Shown here piece after piece: positions 1 through 12,118 of a stretch of DNA of 64,000 nucleotides. The notes under the pieces are model-generated. The model was not told the origin of the DNA. It saw only the letters and a list, made by a program, of their open reading frames with translations, and made no database searches. Both the position numbers and the translations under genes were made by a program. The DNA is taken from the NCBI GenBank assembly GCA_029891345.1, contig CM056995.1:213975047-214039046 (forward strand), given 5' to 3'. This stretch comes from Dryococelus australis. Taxonomy: Eukaryota; Arthropoda; Insecta; Phasmatodea; Phasmatidae. Every line of letters starts with the position of its first letter. Position 1 is the stretch's first letter.

Positions 1-738
1 TAAAATTGATTTTTACATAGTTCTTATTATTGATTACTTACTATCCCGGTACGCACAGTGCTTGATGCTAAGTGGTATATACAATGATGATAGTGATTAT
101 TACGAAGTTACCCCATATGATCACTATTCCCTGGACCAGTACGTGTGCCACTGGGCCAGACTCCCTAGTGGAGCTGGGATAGGTCCCCTTGCCCGAGAAA
201 CCACATAGGTGATCCCTGAAACAGTTCGCCTCTGACTCCTTTGTGTTGTGTTTGTGTGTGTATGAATTTAATGTGCGGTGTGCCTCGGTGAGTGTCGTGA
301 ATAATTTGTGTACAGCTTGGGGTGTGGTGCGGTAGGCATGCGCACTCTACTGCCGCATGCTTGTGGGGGCGGTGCACGTCTCACAATCGCTTGTGTACTC
401 TGCTCTGGGTTGATGCTCTTCCTGTCACACCCGCTCCTCGTGCCTTGGCCGGTGCCGTGCTCCGCCTGGTCGGCACGCGACGCGGCTCCCAAGTACGCGG
501 GGCGCTGGTGCCATTCTCCGGGCGGGGCTGGAACAATAGGAAACAGTACAAGAAGAAGTGAAGAAACATTTCTTTTACCTTATTGATGTCTTCGATTGAA
601 TTTTATTACAGTCCTGTATTATAATTTATAGTTCTAAAGAATTTCAAATCAATTTAATTTTTATAAAGGATATATGGTTATCAATTTGAAGTGCCTCATG
701 TCTTTCCACCCTTCGTGAAACGAACATTCTGAGAGACA

Positions 739-740
<2 letters not shown>
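1..740. other. intergenic, with a GC-rich patch at about 320-540
   Basis: No recognisable gene. The first 300 bases are AT-rich. Positions about 320-540 are clearly richer in G+C and CpG than the surroundings and keep short open frames on both strands, none resembling a known protein. A promoter or island role is possible but unsupported. Confidence 0.4.
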
Positions 741-788
<48 letters not shown>

Positions 789-815
789 CAGAGAGAGAGA
801 GAGAGACAGAGAAAG
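741..815. repeat. (GA)n microsatellite
   Basis: A nearly pure GA dinucleotide tract with occasional GACA interruptions. Open frames on its minus strand that read Ser-Leu repeats are artefacts of the tract. Confidence 0.95.
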
Positions 816-1063
816 AGTATGCATGTGCACACAAGTATTAACTTTCATACTACCCACCGAGAAGCGTCTGTTCGATTGCCGTCTTGCCGTCTTGCCGGAA
901 GAAACTATAAAAGTTCCCATGCCCAACAAGATTAGATCGCGCACGACCCCATACTGAGAAGTCGGTTGCAAAGTAACCCAAATTCCCGCTTAACATATGT
1001 TGCATTCTGGCTAAAACAGTGACAAACCATTGTAAAGTCGTGCGCGCATGCACGCTCTCTTTG

Positions 1064-1096
1064 TCACACACACACACACACAAACACACGCGCGCC
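1064..1096. repeat. (CA)n microsatellite
   Basis: CA dinucleotide tract that degrades into CACACG and CGCG. His-Thr repeat frames across it are not genes. Confidence 0.9.
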
Positions 1097-1099
1097 CGC

Positions 1100-2219
1100 A
1101 AACACACCCACACTTCCAGTCCTCCTTGCATTCGCTGTGGCGACACATTTGGACACAGACCCCTACTGACCCCTACTGAGAGGCAACACTCCCCTGCAAG
1201 TCCCTAAACCTGGTATATGCCTACAGGTTGCTAAATTTTTTTAAATTTGGTAATTTATTTCTCAATACATCGAAACGAAATTGAAGTATGACAATGACAG
1301 AGATGATCGAACAACATTTTCAAAATCAAAATAAAAAATTCGTAGCGGTTTCAAAAGTAATAAAATATATGACTATGCAACACCACATTTTTATAAAATA
1401 TCGGTTTTCATTTTAATCATAGTTTAATGAAATGTAAATATGCCTATAAGGAAGATAATAGAAAACATTTATAAAATCAGAATTCTAAAATCCATTATGG
1501 TTAAATGTCATAAGCATATACAACTCTAAAAATCTTAAGAGGTAAGATGTAATACGTAAGACATAAATAGACAACACAATTTTAAACACAACCAACTGCA
1601 AATTCTTACAACCGCCTAAGGATTTTTTAAAATCTTTAAATTTTTGAGGGGAACAATTATCCCCTTTTCAAAAATTCACTTTACAAACGTACATTTTTAC
1701 CGCAATTTCGCCCTGTTGTCAAGAGTAAATGGGACGTCTACTTAACGAAGTATTTAGCTGATGCAATGACGCAAACATTTTTCGTACCTGCTCCTAACAC
1801 GTTTCGACATTGTCTTCTGATAATTTTCCTTTACGCATGTTTAAAGGTTTAAAAATTGATATGTAAATCACGAGTTGTAATTAATGGCGACCCATTTGGA
1901 CAACCGTCACACGGCCTAGGAAGAAGATTCTTGTATAGAAGTCTCTAACTACACTAATTTTCTTCGTTGATTCTTTACATACCTCCGAAATTGGTGTAAA
2001 CTGGAATATTTCTGCGACGAACGAGCTAAAACGTGACAATCAGCTGGAATTCACGGCCCGGAGTGATGTAGCATTCCCATCTCTTAGGCCGTCCAAGGCC
2101 AGACTGCCCGATGGAACTTCTGCGCCGAGGTATGCCTTTCTGACACATGCGCGCTGCTGGGGAGCCGACAGCTGTCTGCGAAGCAGCCAGGCGGTGTCTG
2201 CGAGTGGCTGATGTGAAGG
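1100..2219. other. AT-rich intergenic stretch
   Basis: Positions 1200-2000 are AT-rich with no frame worth calling. From about 2040 composition rises, and a minus-strand frame spans 2040-2456. It was not recognised and crosses the edge of the retroposon candidate beside it, so it is not called as a gene. Confidence 0.4.
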
Positions 2220-2227
2220 CAACCATT

Positions 2228-2628
2228 GAATGTGCAACCATGACCCTGAGGGAGGTCTTGCGGGTGATTGGAAGCGCCCCCTGAAGCCTTGGGAAATGTG
2301 TGTGTTTTTCTTCACGATTGGACGCGCATGAAAGAGACTTTTGTTATTGGTTGTACTGTGTGTAGCAAAGTTTGGTGTCATTTTGATATAAATATTACCA
2401 CTGGTGAGCCACTCGGGAGAGATGGCTACTTCGCGGCGACCAGATGGCAGTTTCATGAGATAAGTGTTGGAATTTTTTCCATGAACACATGAACTTTAAG
2501 CCTTTCTGGCATGGAGGTTAGGTCGGACCAGATGGAAGGTCCTGGTAGGAGTTTTTGTGGATCTCAGAATCTTTTTGAACTTTCGTTAGGAAGTGTATTT
2601 TCTAGGACACTTTTATTAAAGTTTTTGG

Positions 2629-2670
<42 letters not shown>
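2228..2670 (+). mobile_element. candidate poly(A)-tailed retroposon or processed transcript copy
   Basis: The segment ends in a run of 42 A residues (2629-2670) with the polyadenylation hexamer ATTAAA at 2615-2620, the usual distance upstream. The 8-mer CAACCATT is present directly after the A run (2671-2678) and at 2220-2227, so it may be a target-site duplication. A 7-base version at 2234-2240 is an alternative left edge. These are hallmarks of LINE-mediated retroposition (SINE or processed pseudogene). The body was not recognised: no A or B box and no familiar protein. Confidence 0.5.
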
Positions 2671-2671
<1 letters not shown>

Positions 2672-2679
2672 AACCATTT

Positions 2680-5260
2680 ATATGTGAATTTTCAAAGTGT
2701 ACGAGGTTTTTAATGAATGACCTTGATCAATGGTTGGCCAAGGCAATATTTTGCCATCTTTGTATTTTAAAGCCACAATAAATGCCAGATTGTTATAATG
2801 TTGTGGAGCATAATGTTCAAGTGGCAGTAAATATAAATATACACCTTTTAACATGTTTTAAGGTGGTGAAATCAAAGCCCATTGTGGGTTAATTTTAAAA
2901 AATATGCTATGGCCAAGTAAAATTATTTTTTAAAATATTTTTTTTTGCAATTCACAATTACTAGTATCTTACCGTATTTGGTTGAGGAAAGTGGAATTTA
3001 AGTAATTTTGATATAGTCCAATATAATATTTTCATAATAATATATATTTTTTACTTAATGAAAATTTATATCTTACAGTGGTTATTGGTCTGATAAAATG
3101 TCGCCTTCAGTATATGGCTACTGCCAATTTATATTTACAATACTTTAACAATTAAAAATAATAAATATTTTACTGATAGTTGCAGCGTATTTTTCATAGG
3201 TATAAAATGCTTTATTGGAAGAAGTTGCCATGTGGAATAAACATATAAAATATTGTTCAGTATTTAACATAATTTATTGGCATTTAATGTTATTTGAGGA
3301 TATTGCTATTGCCAGTGTGCAGAATTTGTAAAAATAAATTCCATTTCTTACCTTATTTTATGCCGAATGTTATTCATAGCAATATACATTGGTCTGAGAG
3401 AGTGGCTTTTCTGCCTGTTGTGAAGATTATAGGAAAGTCAGAACTGGCACTATGGTGTCAGAGAAATTATGTATTGCTTATGATGTTAGGTTTCGGTGAC
3501 TGGCTTTGTGAGTGGCCAGATTCTGGTTCTTTTTTGAGAATAATTTTATGAAAACCCAATGACATGGAGTTTACCTAGTAGCATTAATGTTCGACATTTT
3601 TCCAGTAAGTGTTTTTCTTATAAATCTAGCATTTGAAGTAAAGATCATTCATAAAATAGAAAGTGGAGATTTATAAATAATCAACAGACTAGTATATTTC
3701 CAATCACAATTCAGGTTCTTTGCTTTAGTCTAGTTTTGACTTGGTGCCTCTTAGTTATTTCTCCGCACCACTCAATCCAGGGTTGCTTAGAGCCTTTGGA
3801 CGGACGACTTGTGTCCTCAGGACAGATAAGGCGCAACAGTGAATTAAAACATCTCACAGATTCGAGAGTTACGAGCTCGTCTCCCTGCGACATCTACATG
3901 TCATCAGCATCGTCCCCCAGATGTGGGATTCACAGCATCACCAACTGTATGACATCAAACACGCAAAGTGTAATGCTTGAATGTATATTTAAATGAATAA
4001 AGAACTTTGTGTTCCAGATATATAAAGAAGTTTGATTTTTTTGTATATGTAAATGAATATTTTAAGAAGAATGTGATTTTTGTATATGTAAATAAATATT
4101 GTGGTTGTTGAAAAATGGGATATATAAAAATGTATTTCACATTGAATGTTTACCTCCAAACAGAGTGTAGATCTGATTCTTTATAAAACATATATCTTAG
4201 AGAAATGAGTGAGTGAATGTTTACACACAAATGAAATATAATGTATTACTCTATCAACCTATGGTCATAACTTTAAAGTGTTTTAATTTTAAATTATTAT
4301 GTCACTACAGTGTACAAAACTTTTAGTTAGGTTTACAGTAATGCAATGTGTGACACAAAAAACACATCAAATTTCATTAGCTGTCATACAGAGCTAAACA
4401 TATACACATTTTAAATTTCATCGAACAATGTTAAATATGAAAGTTTACGAAACTAATTTCAGGGTTAACACGGGGAACACCTAATCATTCTGTGTACCAA
4501 TTTAACAAAAACAAATATACCTGGTTAATTGATATGTTTTTAGTGAACAGAAATATTTGTGTGTGAACACAATACGTAATTTTCATTCACTCAGCATAAC
4601 GACTGTGTTCGCAACAACGGGCGTATCATTTTGTCCGACCGAATACCGTATCAGAAAGCAAAACTTTCTTGCTGTGAAATCATTTTGCGTGAATATCACC
4701 TATAACAGCGAAATCGTTAATATTCAATGCAGTAAAGACTTGTGTTTACGGGGATTCGAAACAGAGCAAACAATTTTTGCCTTAGCTGCGCCCCACAGAA
4801 AACAAGGCGAAATAAATAAATAAATAAATTACTGTTAGTATATGAGGTTTAAAGACACATGTAAAATGTAATTAATGAGTTATAGAAAACACAGACGGTT
4901 TTAACAGGATATTTAAAACGTATAGAAATGTAAATTACTGCACATCAGCATTTATCGTGTAAGTCAGTTAATTTACTATGTAAAAGTTGAAACATTTTTA
5001 TTGCGAGACGTGAATAATATAAACTTTTTTTGTGTGGTAGATTTACAGATTCAGAAAACAAAACGTGTTTGTATCTAACACGAGTTTCGAAGCCAGCATT
5101 TCCTCTAGGGGTGCGGTCGCGTGCGTTGAACCTACGATACAGAAATGCACATTCCTGTGTGGATTGCCTTATTTGGTTAGAGGCGACACTCGAGTAGAGA
5201 ATAAATATATGTTTTCCGCTTTGGAAGAGAATGCCCTGCCTGAACTGGCCACCACCCTCA
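2680..5260. other. AT-rich intergenic DNA with a small tandem repeat
   Basis: No gene recognised. A short AT-rich unit of about 42 bases (core TTTTGTATATGTAAAT) is repeated at about 4026-4101, with a weaker copy near 3970. Other short frames (3294-3551, 4557-4823) resemble nothing known. Confidence 0.4.
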
Positions 5261-5261
5261 T

Positions 5262-5342
5262 AGAGAAAAGAGAGAGGGAGGGAGGGAGAGAGAGAGAGAG
5301 AGAGAGAGCGAACGAACAAGAGAGACAGAGGGAGAGAGCACG
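5262..5342. repeat. (GA)n-rich microsatellite
   Basis: GA and GGGA tract. It forms the Glu-Arg end of the plus-strand frame at 5065-5346, which is otherwise unrecognised. Confidence 0.9.
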
Positions 5343-7500
5343 GTGAATGTGTAACGGCTTAGTTCTTCATTCGTCGTCGGCAGGTGCAGATACAAGGAAG
5401 GTTCGTTGGAGAGAGCAGACATACCTATCCTCCATAAGCAACATTTTCTCACAACTGCGGATAACATAGTAATACTTGCGCATCTCCAAATAGGTACTTA
5501 GAATAGTACATTTAGTTTGTTATTAATTTTATTAATCGAAAAGTGACATATCGCTGGAGTGAGAGCAATGATTTGTGGGCTGAAACGAGGTCCTTGTGGT
5601 GGGCGTGGTTGGAAGACGTGTTTGTAAGAGCAGGGCCCGGCCACGGTATGCTAAATACGTGTGATATTTGGAATTTTACTAGGGAAAAGCATTAAGGTGG
5701 TACAGTGCATTAAAAACGCTTTATAAAATTGTTTATTTTGAATGTGTGATTATGTAAGGAGTGAGTTAAATATTTCCAGGGAATACACAGCAGTTGGGGT
5801 AAATTGTTTAGTGTCGTTTTGGTGATTTGACTTTTTGGACGTTTAATTAAGTGTTAGTGTTAGTGTATTCAATCAGTTCGTTAGTAAGTTTGCGTATTTT
5901 GAACGTGTGTTTTTAGTTTGGTTTAATAAGTGTGTTTGATTAATTTAATGTGCATATGAGTAAATGAAATTCGACGAGTGAGTTTGGTTAGCACTTGATT
6001 CATGTGTAATTTACACTGGCTGTTTGGCATTACTAATATTGCCAGGGAAATAGCTTTGGGAGTACTTAATATTTCATTTGTGTGTTATTTTAACTTGTTC
6101 TGTGTTTAATTTACGCATTGTAGATGTTAGTGTATTCAATCAGTTCGGTAGTAAGTTTGCATATTTTGAACATATGTTTTTCGTTTGTTTAGCACTTGAT
6201 TATGTGTTTGACATAGGAAAATAAACCTTAATATTTAGTTTATATGTGATTATGCTGTACATTTATCCTGTTGTTTTGCATATATTGGTGCTTTATTGAT
6301 ATTTTGATTACGTCGTTAGGTAAAATGTGGAAATGGCTGAATTAACTGTTCATTAGTGTGGTTATGTGGATTTGGGATAATTAGTTTTGTTTCATACATT
6401 CAGCTAGTATGTGTGTCGAAACTGACAATCGGGGTAAATCATTTAAATGATTTGTGATAAATTATTTGTGGTGTGTGATGTGTTTTTTCATTTGATACTT
6501 AGTATTATTTCATATATGTGGTGTGCTATGTGTTTTTAATTTATTTATTTTGTGTTCTATAAAACACAATTTTCTAATGTTATGTGTTTCGTCCTTATTT
6601 GATTTCACCGAAATATGCATTTCTGCCATTTCACATATTTACAGCTGTGTCTGCATTCAGATATCGCCCACAGTGGATGTCTCTTATCCCTCAACCGATA
6701 CACTAAAAATATTTCATTTGTAATTAAATATGTCATATTTCAATAGAAATGACGTATTTCCTAGCAATTTCATTTCGCCGAAATACTATACTTAAAAATT
6801 CATTTCCAAATGTGCATTTCGCATATCTAAACCTCAGTCAAATTTCAAACACTGGCCAAAGCGGCCGTATCTACGACACCATTAGTCACATTCGTTCCAT
6901 CCCCTCGTCCAGCCTAACACCTCAGTCCTGCACCAACTTCCCAAGTCACCGGATGTGTGGTCGCTCCTGACATCCTATTAGTCACATGTGCTCCATCCCT
7001 TCCTACCCCACCTCAGTCGCCTGCCAGATGAACATGGGTCAACACATATGCTGCCGATACTATTAAAACATTTATTCTTATGCCACTCTTCCCAAAAAAT
7101 CTTATGCCACTCTTGCACCAAATATATTACATATATGCCAATGCCCACACACCTCACAGCTCATCCACCTACCAGATGTCCAAGGATGAACATCGATGTC
7201 ACTCTCCAAAAATAGAACACTATCAAACAATTACATATACCAATAAAATTTTAAAAAAAGAATCCAAAATTTTCCAAAAATGGACTAAGCCTTAATCCAA
7301 CACATTAAATTTCCAGCAAATTTTAATCTGATTTGTAAATCAATAGAATTGGATAATTAATCAGGTTCGATAGTTAATTAATCCGCAAATCCCTCAATTA
7401 AGCCCAATTAATCCCAGGTGAATTAGAACCGGCACGCCCCTACTACTTAAGTCTCTTGACTGACCACCATACTGCTTATTATTTATATGCGTGTGCAAGC
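5343..7500. other. intergenic DNA with short internal duplications
   Basis: No gene recognised. Besides the duplication near 6 kb, a roughly 90-base imperfect duplication sharing CATTAGTCACATTCGTTCC-like text lies at about 6880 and 6970. From 7220 to 7440 the sequence is rich in AATTAA motifs. Confidence 0.35.
5859..6205 (+). repeat. two-copy direct duplication
   Basis: About 75 bases starting at 5859 recur from 6126, an offset of 267. Both copies share GTTAGTGTATTCAATCAG and then a matching run with a few substitutions. The following TTTAGCACTTGATT-type segment is also duplicated. No coding potential. Confidence 0.7.
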
Positions 7501-7559
7501 CCTATGACGTCATATTGACTTTGAACCAATCGTATTACACCGTTTACGTACAGTGATGC

Positions 7560-7765
7560 CCTGTAAAAAAATAGCAAAAGTGCAAAGACAATGTTTGTCG
7601 TTCACCGGGAAGCGAATGCATGCATTGCGGCAAGCCATTCGCTAACACCACCAGTGTCAAATGACATGAAGATAGTAACTATTTATTTGATATCGCCTAC
7701 AAGACCTGTCAACGTGTTACTGCAGTTGGTATATGTGAATAAGTGCCTCTTGAATGCTCACAGCC
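7560..7765 (+). pseudogene. decayed copy of the zinc-finger unit
   Basis: This segment aligns by eye with 9010-9180: a CGGCAAGCCATTCGCTAAC-type run matches CGGCCATACATTCGCTAAC, followed by the same CATGAAGATAGTAACT block and a matching TGTGAATAAG end. It is a second, more decayed copy of the C2HC finger sequence at 8752-9195, lying about 1.4 kb upstream in the same orientation. It has no sustained matching frame, so it is a relic. Confidence 0.6.
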
Positions 7766-8039
7766 GGAAACGTTCTACAAAAAACGTGCATGCATCAAGT
7801 ATTATTATGTAAAGTCTGTAAAAATAAAGGCACGAACTTAGACCCCCCCCCCCTTTTATGCCTTACCACGCCTTAAAGATTTGTTAACTCTATATATCAT
7901 CCATATTGAAGTTCATAAACAGTCAGAAAAAAGAGCGCATATGCAAAATATACACACACTCATCAACTGTGTATGTACTCTACGGTTAGAAGAATATAAA
8001 GAGTAGAGGTTAACCTTAGCGGGTGTAGTAGTGATAGAA

Positions 8040-8750
8040 AACCTGTAGGTCACGAGCACCTATCGGCGTGAACCCACTAGATGCATAGATAGTCCTGTCT
8101 TTCCGTGCACTGTATAGCTTACCGACCAAGAAAGAAACTTGGCACTTGGAAGTACTGTAATTACACCGACATGAAAGTAGTCATTACATGTTCGCCCGCA
8201 GTGAATAGACAATCGTTCGTCGGGAAGCGAGTGGAAGTGATACATTCGCCCCACGGATAAAACGTCTACCGAACGTGCGGGTAATGTAACCAGTCCAGCG
8301 ATCATGCAGATGTATGCACCATGCAGTCATCATCTACTGGAGCAGCCCGAGACGAACAACATACAAACTACCATGCAGTGTGAATTTTTGTAAATACAAA
8401 CAGTCATACTCCGTCTTCATGACCAACCTACACTCGTGCACCGAGTCTTCAATGCTTGCAATTACAGGTAGTCATACTCCGTCTTCTTGACCCCGGCCTG
8501 CGCTCATCTACCGAACCTTCATTGCGTGTACTTACAGACAGTTCCCGTTCAGTAACCATGCAGATGTATGCACAACACAGTTGTCTACTGAGGTGTTCCG
8601 AGACAGAACACAAACTAGCATGCAGTGTGAACAGTAAACAAGCGAGCAGTATGTAAAACGAATGTCGTTACGCCTGCAATCGTGGCGAAAAGCATATCGT
8701 CACGTCTACATTCATCTACCACAATAGCGTACTCTGCTACAATATGAAGA
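8040..8750 (+). repeat. degenerate tandem repeats related to the zinc-finger unit
   Basis: Several decayed duplications lie head to tail. A block with ATGCAGATGTATGCAC followed by CATGCAGTGTGAA occurs at about 8300-8375 and again at about 8555-8625. A unit of about 70 bases starting AGTCATACTCCGTCTTC occurs at about 8402 and 8470. A block at 8150-8200 matches the CATCGACATGAAAGTTACC region of the better unit near 8900. In places the text still spells Cys/His spacings like the intact fingers. This looks like one array that expanded and then decayed. Confidence 0.55.
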
Positions 8751-8751
8751 T

Positions 8752-9195
8752 ATGAAGACGGAATCATCTGTCAAAGACATACCATCTATAACACCACCAG
8801 CATCGTCAACAGCGAGGTATGCTGGAGATTCGCTACAAGCATTATGATATCAATGTTACTATTGTGAAAATACTTTTAGTAATAGTAGTAATACACATCG
8901 ACATGAAAGTTACCATTGTATGTTCAGCTCAGCATACATGACGTTCCACTGTGATAACTACGATGCTGTGTTTACCTACAGTGGTGCCTTGTATAGGCAT
9001 AGCAGGAAGTTCAAAGGCATTGGTTACGATTCATCGGTAAGCATGTGCAAGTATTGCGGCCATACATTCGCTAACCGCACCAATGTCACATATCATGAAG
9101 ATAGTAACTGCTCATTTGCCATCGTCTACAAAACCCACGCATGTGTTAACTGTAATGCCGTATATGCGAATAAGGTTGACCATAGGGCTGGCTAA
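8752..9195 (+). pseudogene. tandem C2HC zinc-finger protein fragment, probably decayed
   Basis: From the ATG at 8752 the frame reads about 31 residues of Ser/Pro/Thr-rich sequence, is interrupted once, then runs through a finger array. Fingers near 8854 and 9043 both have the exact spacing C-x2-C-x12-H-x4-C (cores CYYCENTF and CKYCGHTF). A middle finger keeps the same spacing, with two of its four ligands replaced (CDNYDAVF...H). A fourth finger starts with CVNCNAVY near 9150 and ends early. Regular spacing across units argues for a former nucleic-acid or protein-binding array. The family is not recognised: it could be a host gene, a transposon accessory gene or viral in origin. Related decayed copies lie upstream. 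Confidence 0.55.
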
Positions 9196-9599
9196 TAATA
9201 ACATGGGTGTGGGTTGTAGTCTTCGTGCTGGCAAAAGTGTTTTTTTTTTTTTTCATAAATTGTATTATCTGTTATTAATGAGCCTTGTGGTTGTTGCAGA
9301 ATTCTGAGTGGTCCAGTCAAATATGAAGGGGGGAAAAAACACCTTCCCGAGCATACATCGACAAATTACAGTAGACAGACTGCTTTTGGGTGCTTATTGC
9401 ATTGGCCTACCGTGTACTAATTTTTTTCTCGCGAAATAAAATCACTAACTCTAGTAATATGTCACAAGCATTTTTAACTCGCATTAACATAAACGTGTCT
9501 TATATTGTGGTTAAATTTTACCTGCAAATTGTAATATTTTATTTTTAATTAATACGAATAAAAATAACAGAGAAGGTAATACACCATATTAAAAAAATA

Positions 9600-10105
9600 C
9601 TTTAACACTAGCTACGTACGAATGCGTTGCAATGTCCTTTTGGTGCACTTTGCTATACTCGGTTAAGCTTTGTTTGCAAGATGTGGAGGAATACTTGGGA
9701 AGTATACTTTAGCAGGGCTTCAGAAGTAACCATGAAGGGAGGACTGTAGTATTTGTATAAGGAAACTTGTTGTCAAAGATTTTTTAACACTGCAAATTAA
9801 TAAGAGTAAATGCGACGAAACCTTAGTGTGGAATAAGTAAGAACTAATACTGTAACACTAGTTATGTACGAATGCGTTGTAATGTGCCGTTTGGTACACT
9901 TTGCTAGACTAGGCTAAGCTTTGTTTGCACGATATGGAGGAATCCACTGGAAGTAAACTTTAGAAGAGCTTCAGAAGCATACGTGAATGTTTTATAGTAT
10001 TTGTACAAGAGAACTTGAACTTGTTACCAAATATTTTTTAAACACTTAAAATTAATTATAGTAAATGCTGCGAAACCTTAGTATGGAATAAGTACAACTA
10101 ATATG
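9600..10105 (+). repeat. tandem dimer of a ~250-bp dispersed repeat
   Basis: Copy 1 starts at 9603 and copy 2 at 9853 (offset 250). Shared landmarks are AACACTAG, GTACGAATGCGTTG, AAGCTTTGTTTGCA, GGAGGAAT, AGCTTCAGAAG and GCGAAACCTTAGT. A reverse-complement relative lies at about 25110-25270. No coding potential and no clear terminal repeats. Confidence 0.75.
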
Positions 10106-10439
10106 GAAACACGCAATGTTATAGACTTCAAGTTTTATTATAAATATTTAACTATATAAACTTTCTTGCATGTTTTCCAAATTCACGTGTGTGGTAAATA
10201 TACCATATTTCACTCGTAGAGTTACAAGAAAATATTTGGCAAACAATGGTTTTACTGTGTGTGAACTAGGTTTAGGTCGCGTGGAACTGGCGAGATGCTT
10301 ATTGCAATTCCGCTCTTTTTCTTTCTCAATGACGTTAGCGACTATTGACAGGTATGCGTCCAGTGACGAGAGAGACAAAGTAGTTCCATTTCTCGACATT
10401 GAACTAAATAAAGTGCTAGGCTAACATTTGCGAACACTG

Positions 10440-10606
10440 AAAATAATTTATTTCGTTTTTTTTTTATAGTTCTAAGAATTGCCTGAAATGATTCTGCAGT
10501 TTCGCTTGAATGCCAAATGATCAGACCATGCCAGTGCTAATTTCGCATACATTCATACAAGTAGATCTTAAACAGAGTTTTCAAAAGCGCACAGTTTACC
10601 ACGAGG
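10440..10606 (+). mobile_element. degenerate right half of the palindromic MITE family
   Basis: The sequence around 10545-10606 (ACAAGTAGATCTTAAACAGA, then TTTTCAAAAGCGCACAGTTTACCACGA split by small changes) matches the right end of the MITE at 52333-52754. Only the right half is visible. Confidence 0.55.
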
Positions 10607-10679
10607 ATTGTTATTAATGTACATATAGCAGCGGGTGCGTACTTCAGCACACCCTTATCTTCCAAATTGACTCGGTTTT

Positions 10680-11110
10680 TATCAGCCAGCATAGTCGACT
10701 GCGAGTCAGTTATTAATTTCGACTGGGGTATGCTATCACAACTCGGTGATTGTTAGCGTTCCTGAAGGTGTGACGGCCAAAGGGAGGGGCAACTGCGGGT
10801 TACGAATGGATAGGAGACAGCGCTCGTAAATAGGCTGTGGGAATGGCGCGGGGAGGGGAGGGGGGATGTTCGTGCTCCTGTTTAAATTTTCGTGGTGGCT
10901 GTAAAGTTGGGCTGGTCCTGTATGCCAGCGCCGCCAACAGTGTTATTTATCACTTTTCATTATAACGGTTAACGCCAATTCCCGTCAGAGGTATGGGGGC
11001 AATGTGGCCTTTGCCGCTTTTATCGCCGCTTCTGATATTTTAGTGCCGAACGACCTTAATTGACCAAGTCGCGGATGGCGAAGGACCTTTTTGTCACACA
11101 CAAGACCGTC
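10680..11110. other. GC-richer non-coding stretch
   Basis: Unusually balanced base composition for this window, no repeat relationship to the rest of it, and no sustained open frame. It contains a G-rich run (10838-10866) and the non-repetitive text TTTATCGCCGCTTCTGATAT near 11018-11037. It could be a conserved regulatory block or an untranslated exon, but nothing in the sequence proves it. Confidence 0.3.
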
Positions 11111-11886
11111 GTTATTCATTCTCGGCTTCCGGAGGTCCTTTCTCACGCATCGTGGTCTTCATTGGGATGCTGCAGCTCTGCGTTTTGAGAGTTGATTTTT
11201 TTCTCTCTTGTCTGGAGACTGATAGGCCTGTATATTTCTGTGTGCCATTCAAATCCTCAATTCCCTTAGGATCCTTGGCATTATACATTCTATCGATGAA
11301 ACAAAATTCAAAATGACTACTACCAGCCTTTGCAGCAATACCTTGAAGACCAAAACGAAACAAAAACGAAAGAAGAATGTAACTCACTTAAGCAGCTAAC
11401 ACCTTAACAACCCATGCTTTATCTTCTTTATCAATATCACAACTCACAGGCAAAATATTACGTTATATCTTCCTAGTATAATACCTAGAAATACGATTCT
11501 GCCGTCGAAGTATGTCAAAACCTGACAACTACAATGCTCAAAGCGAAATGGCACAGACGAAACTCTGACAACCTTATATAAATGAGTGTGATTATTGCAC
11601 AAAAGATGTTACGGTTATGTTTTATAACAAGTAGGGTGGAATATCGCAGTACATTCACTTAATAGTCTTCAGAGATGGTACTTATCTATTTGAAATATGA
11701 AATAGTTTTGTAAAATAAACATATTTTAATAATTTATCGCTAAGTAGCGATACGTGTTATAATTAGACACGTAAAACAATAGTAAACAAACAGTGTTATC
11801 CGTTCCTTTGGATACACAGAAGTAGAAATAATTTTTTCATAAGCTACGCTTCCAACCAAAAATCAAACAAAAATAATTTTATTGCT
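11111..11886. other. intergenic, left flank of the copia element
   Basis: A 91-codon minus-strand frame at 11112-11387 is unrecognised. The rest is AT-rich with no visible feature. Confidence 0.35.
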
Positions 11887-11891
11887 GTTAT

Positions 11892-12118
11892 TGTAGGAAA
11901 GGGAATTCTATGGGACTTGCATGGGTAATTGATGTATATACACGACTTACTGAATTGAATGAACTGACGCCATTTTACTAACATACAGAATGACACAGAT
12001 TAGATACAACAACGACGACATTGCACACAAGACTACAATATAGAGAACCATTGCGACATCTACAGGGCAGACGGAAAATCCATCTAACAATGTTAACTCA
12101 ACTAATATTGTGAGTCAC
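11892..12118 (-). repeat. copia 3' LTR
   Basis: About 220 bases matching 15946-16168 in the same orientation, including the shared run GGGAATTC and the block from ACATACAGAATGACACAG to CACAAGACTACAAT. The inner edge is less certain because it differs from the other LTR for about ten bases there. The coding frame of the RNase H end runs into it. Confidence 0.9.

Noticed and set aside
741-971. Ser-Leu repeat frames on the minus strand
   Set aside because: Products of the GA microsatellite.
1064-1207. His-Thr repeat frame
   Set aside because: Product of the CA microsatellite.
2026-2241. Minus-strand frame with a GRPKRWEC segment resembling a neuropeptide precursor processing site
   Set aside because: Only one basic site, no signal peptide, and the frame overlaps the edge of a retroposon candidate; similarity judged accidental.
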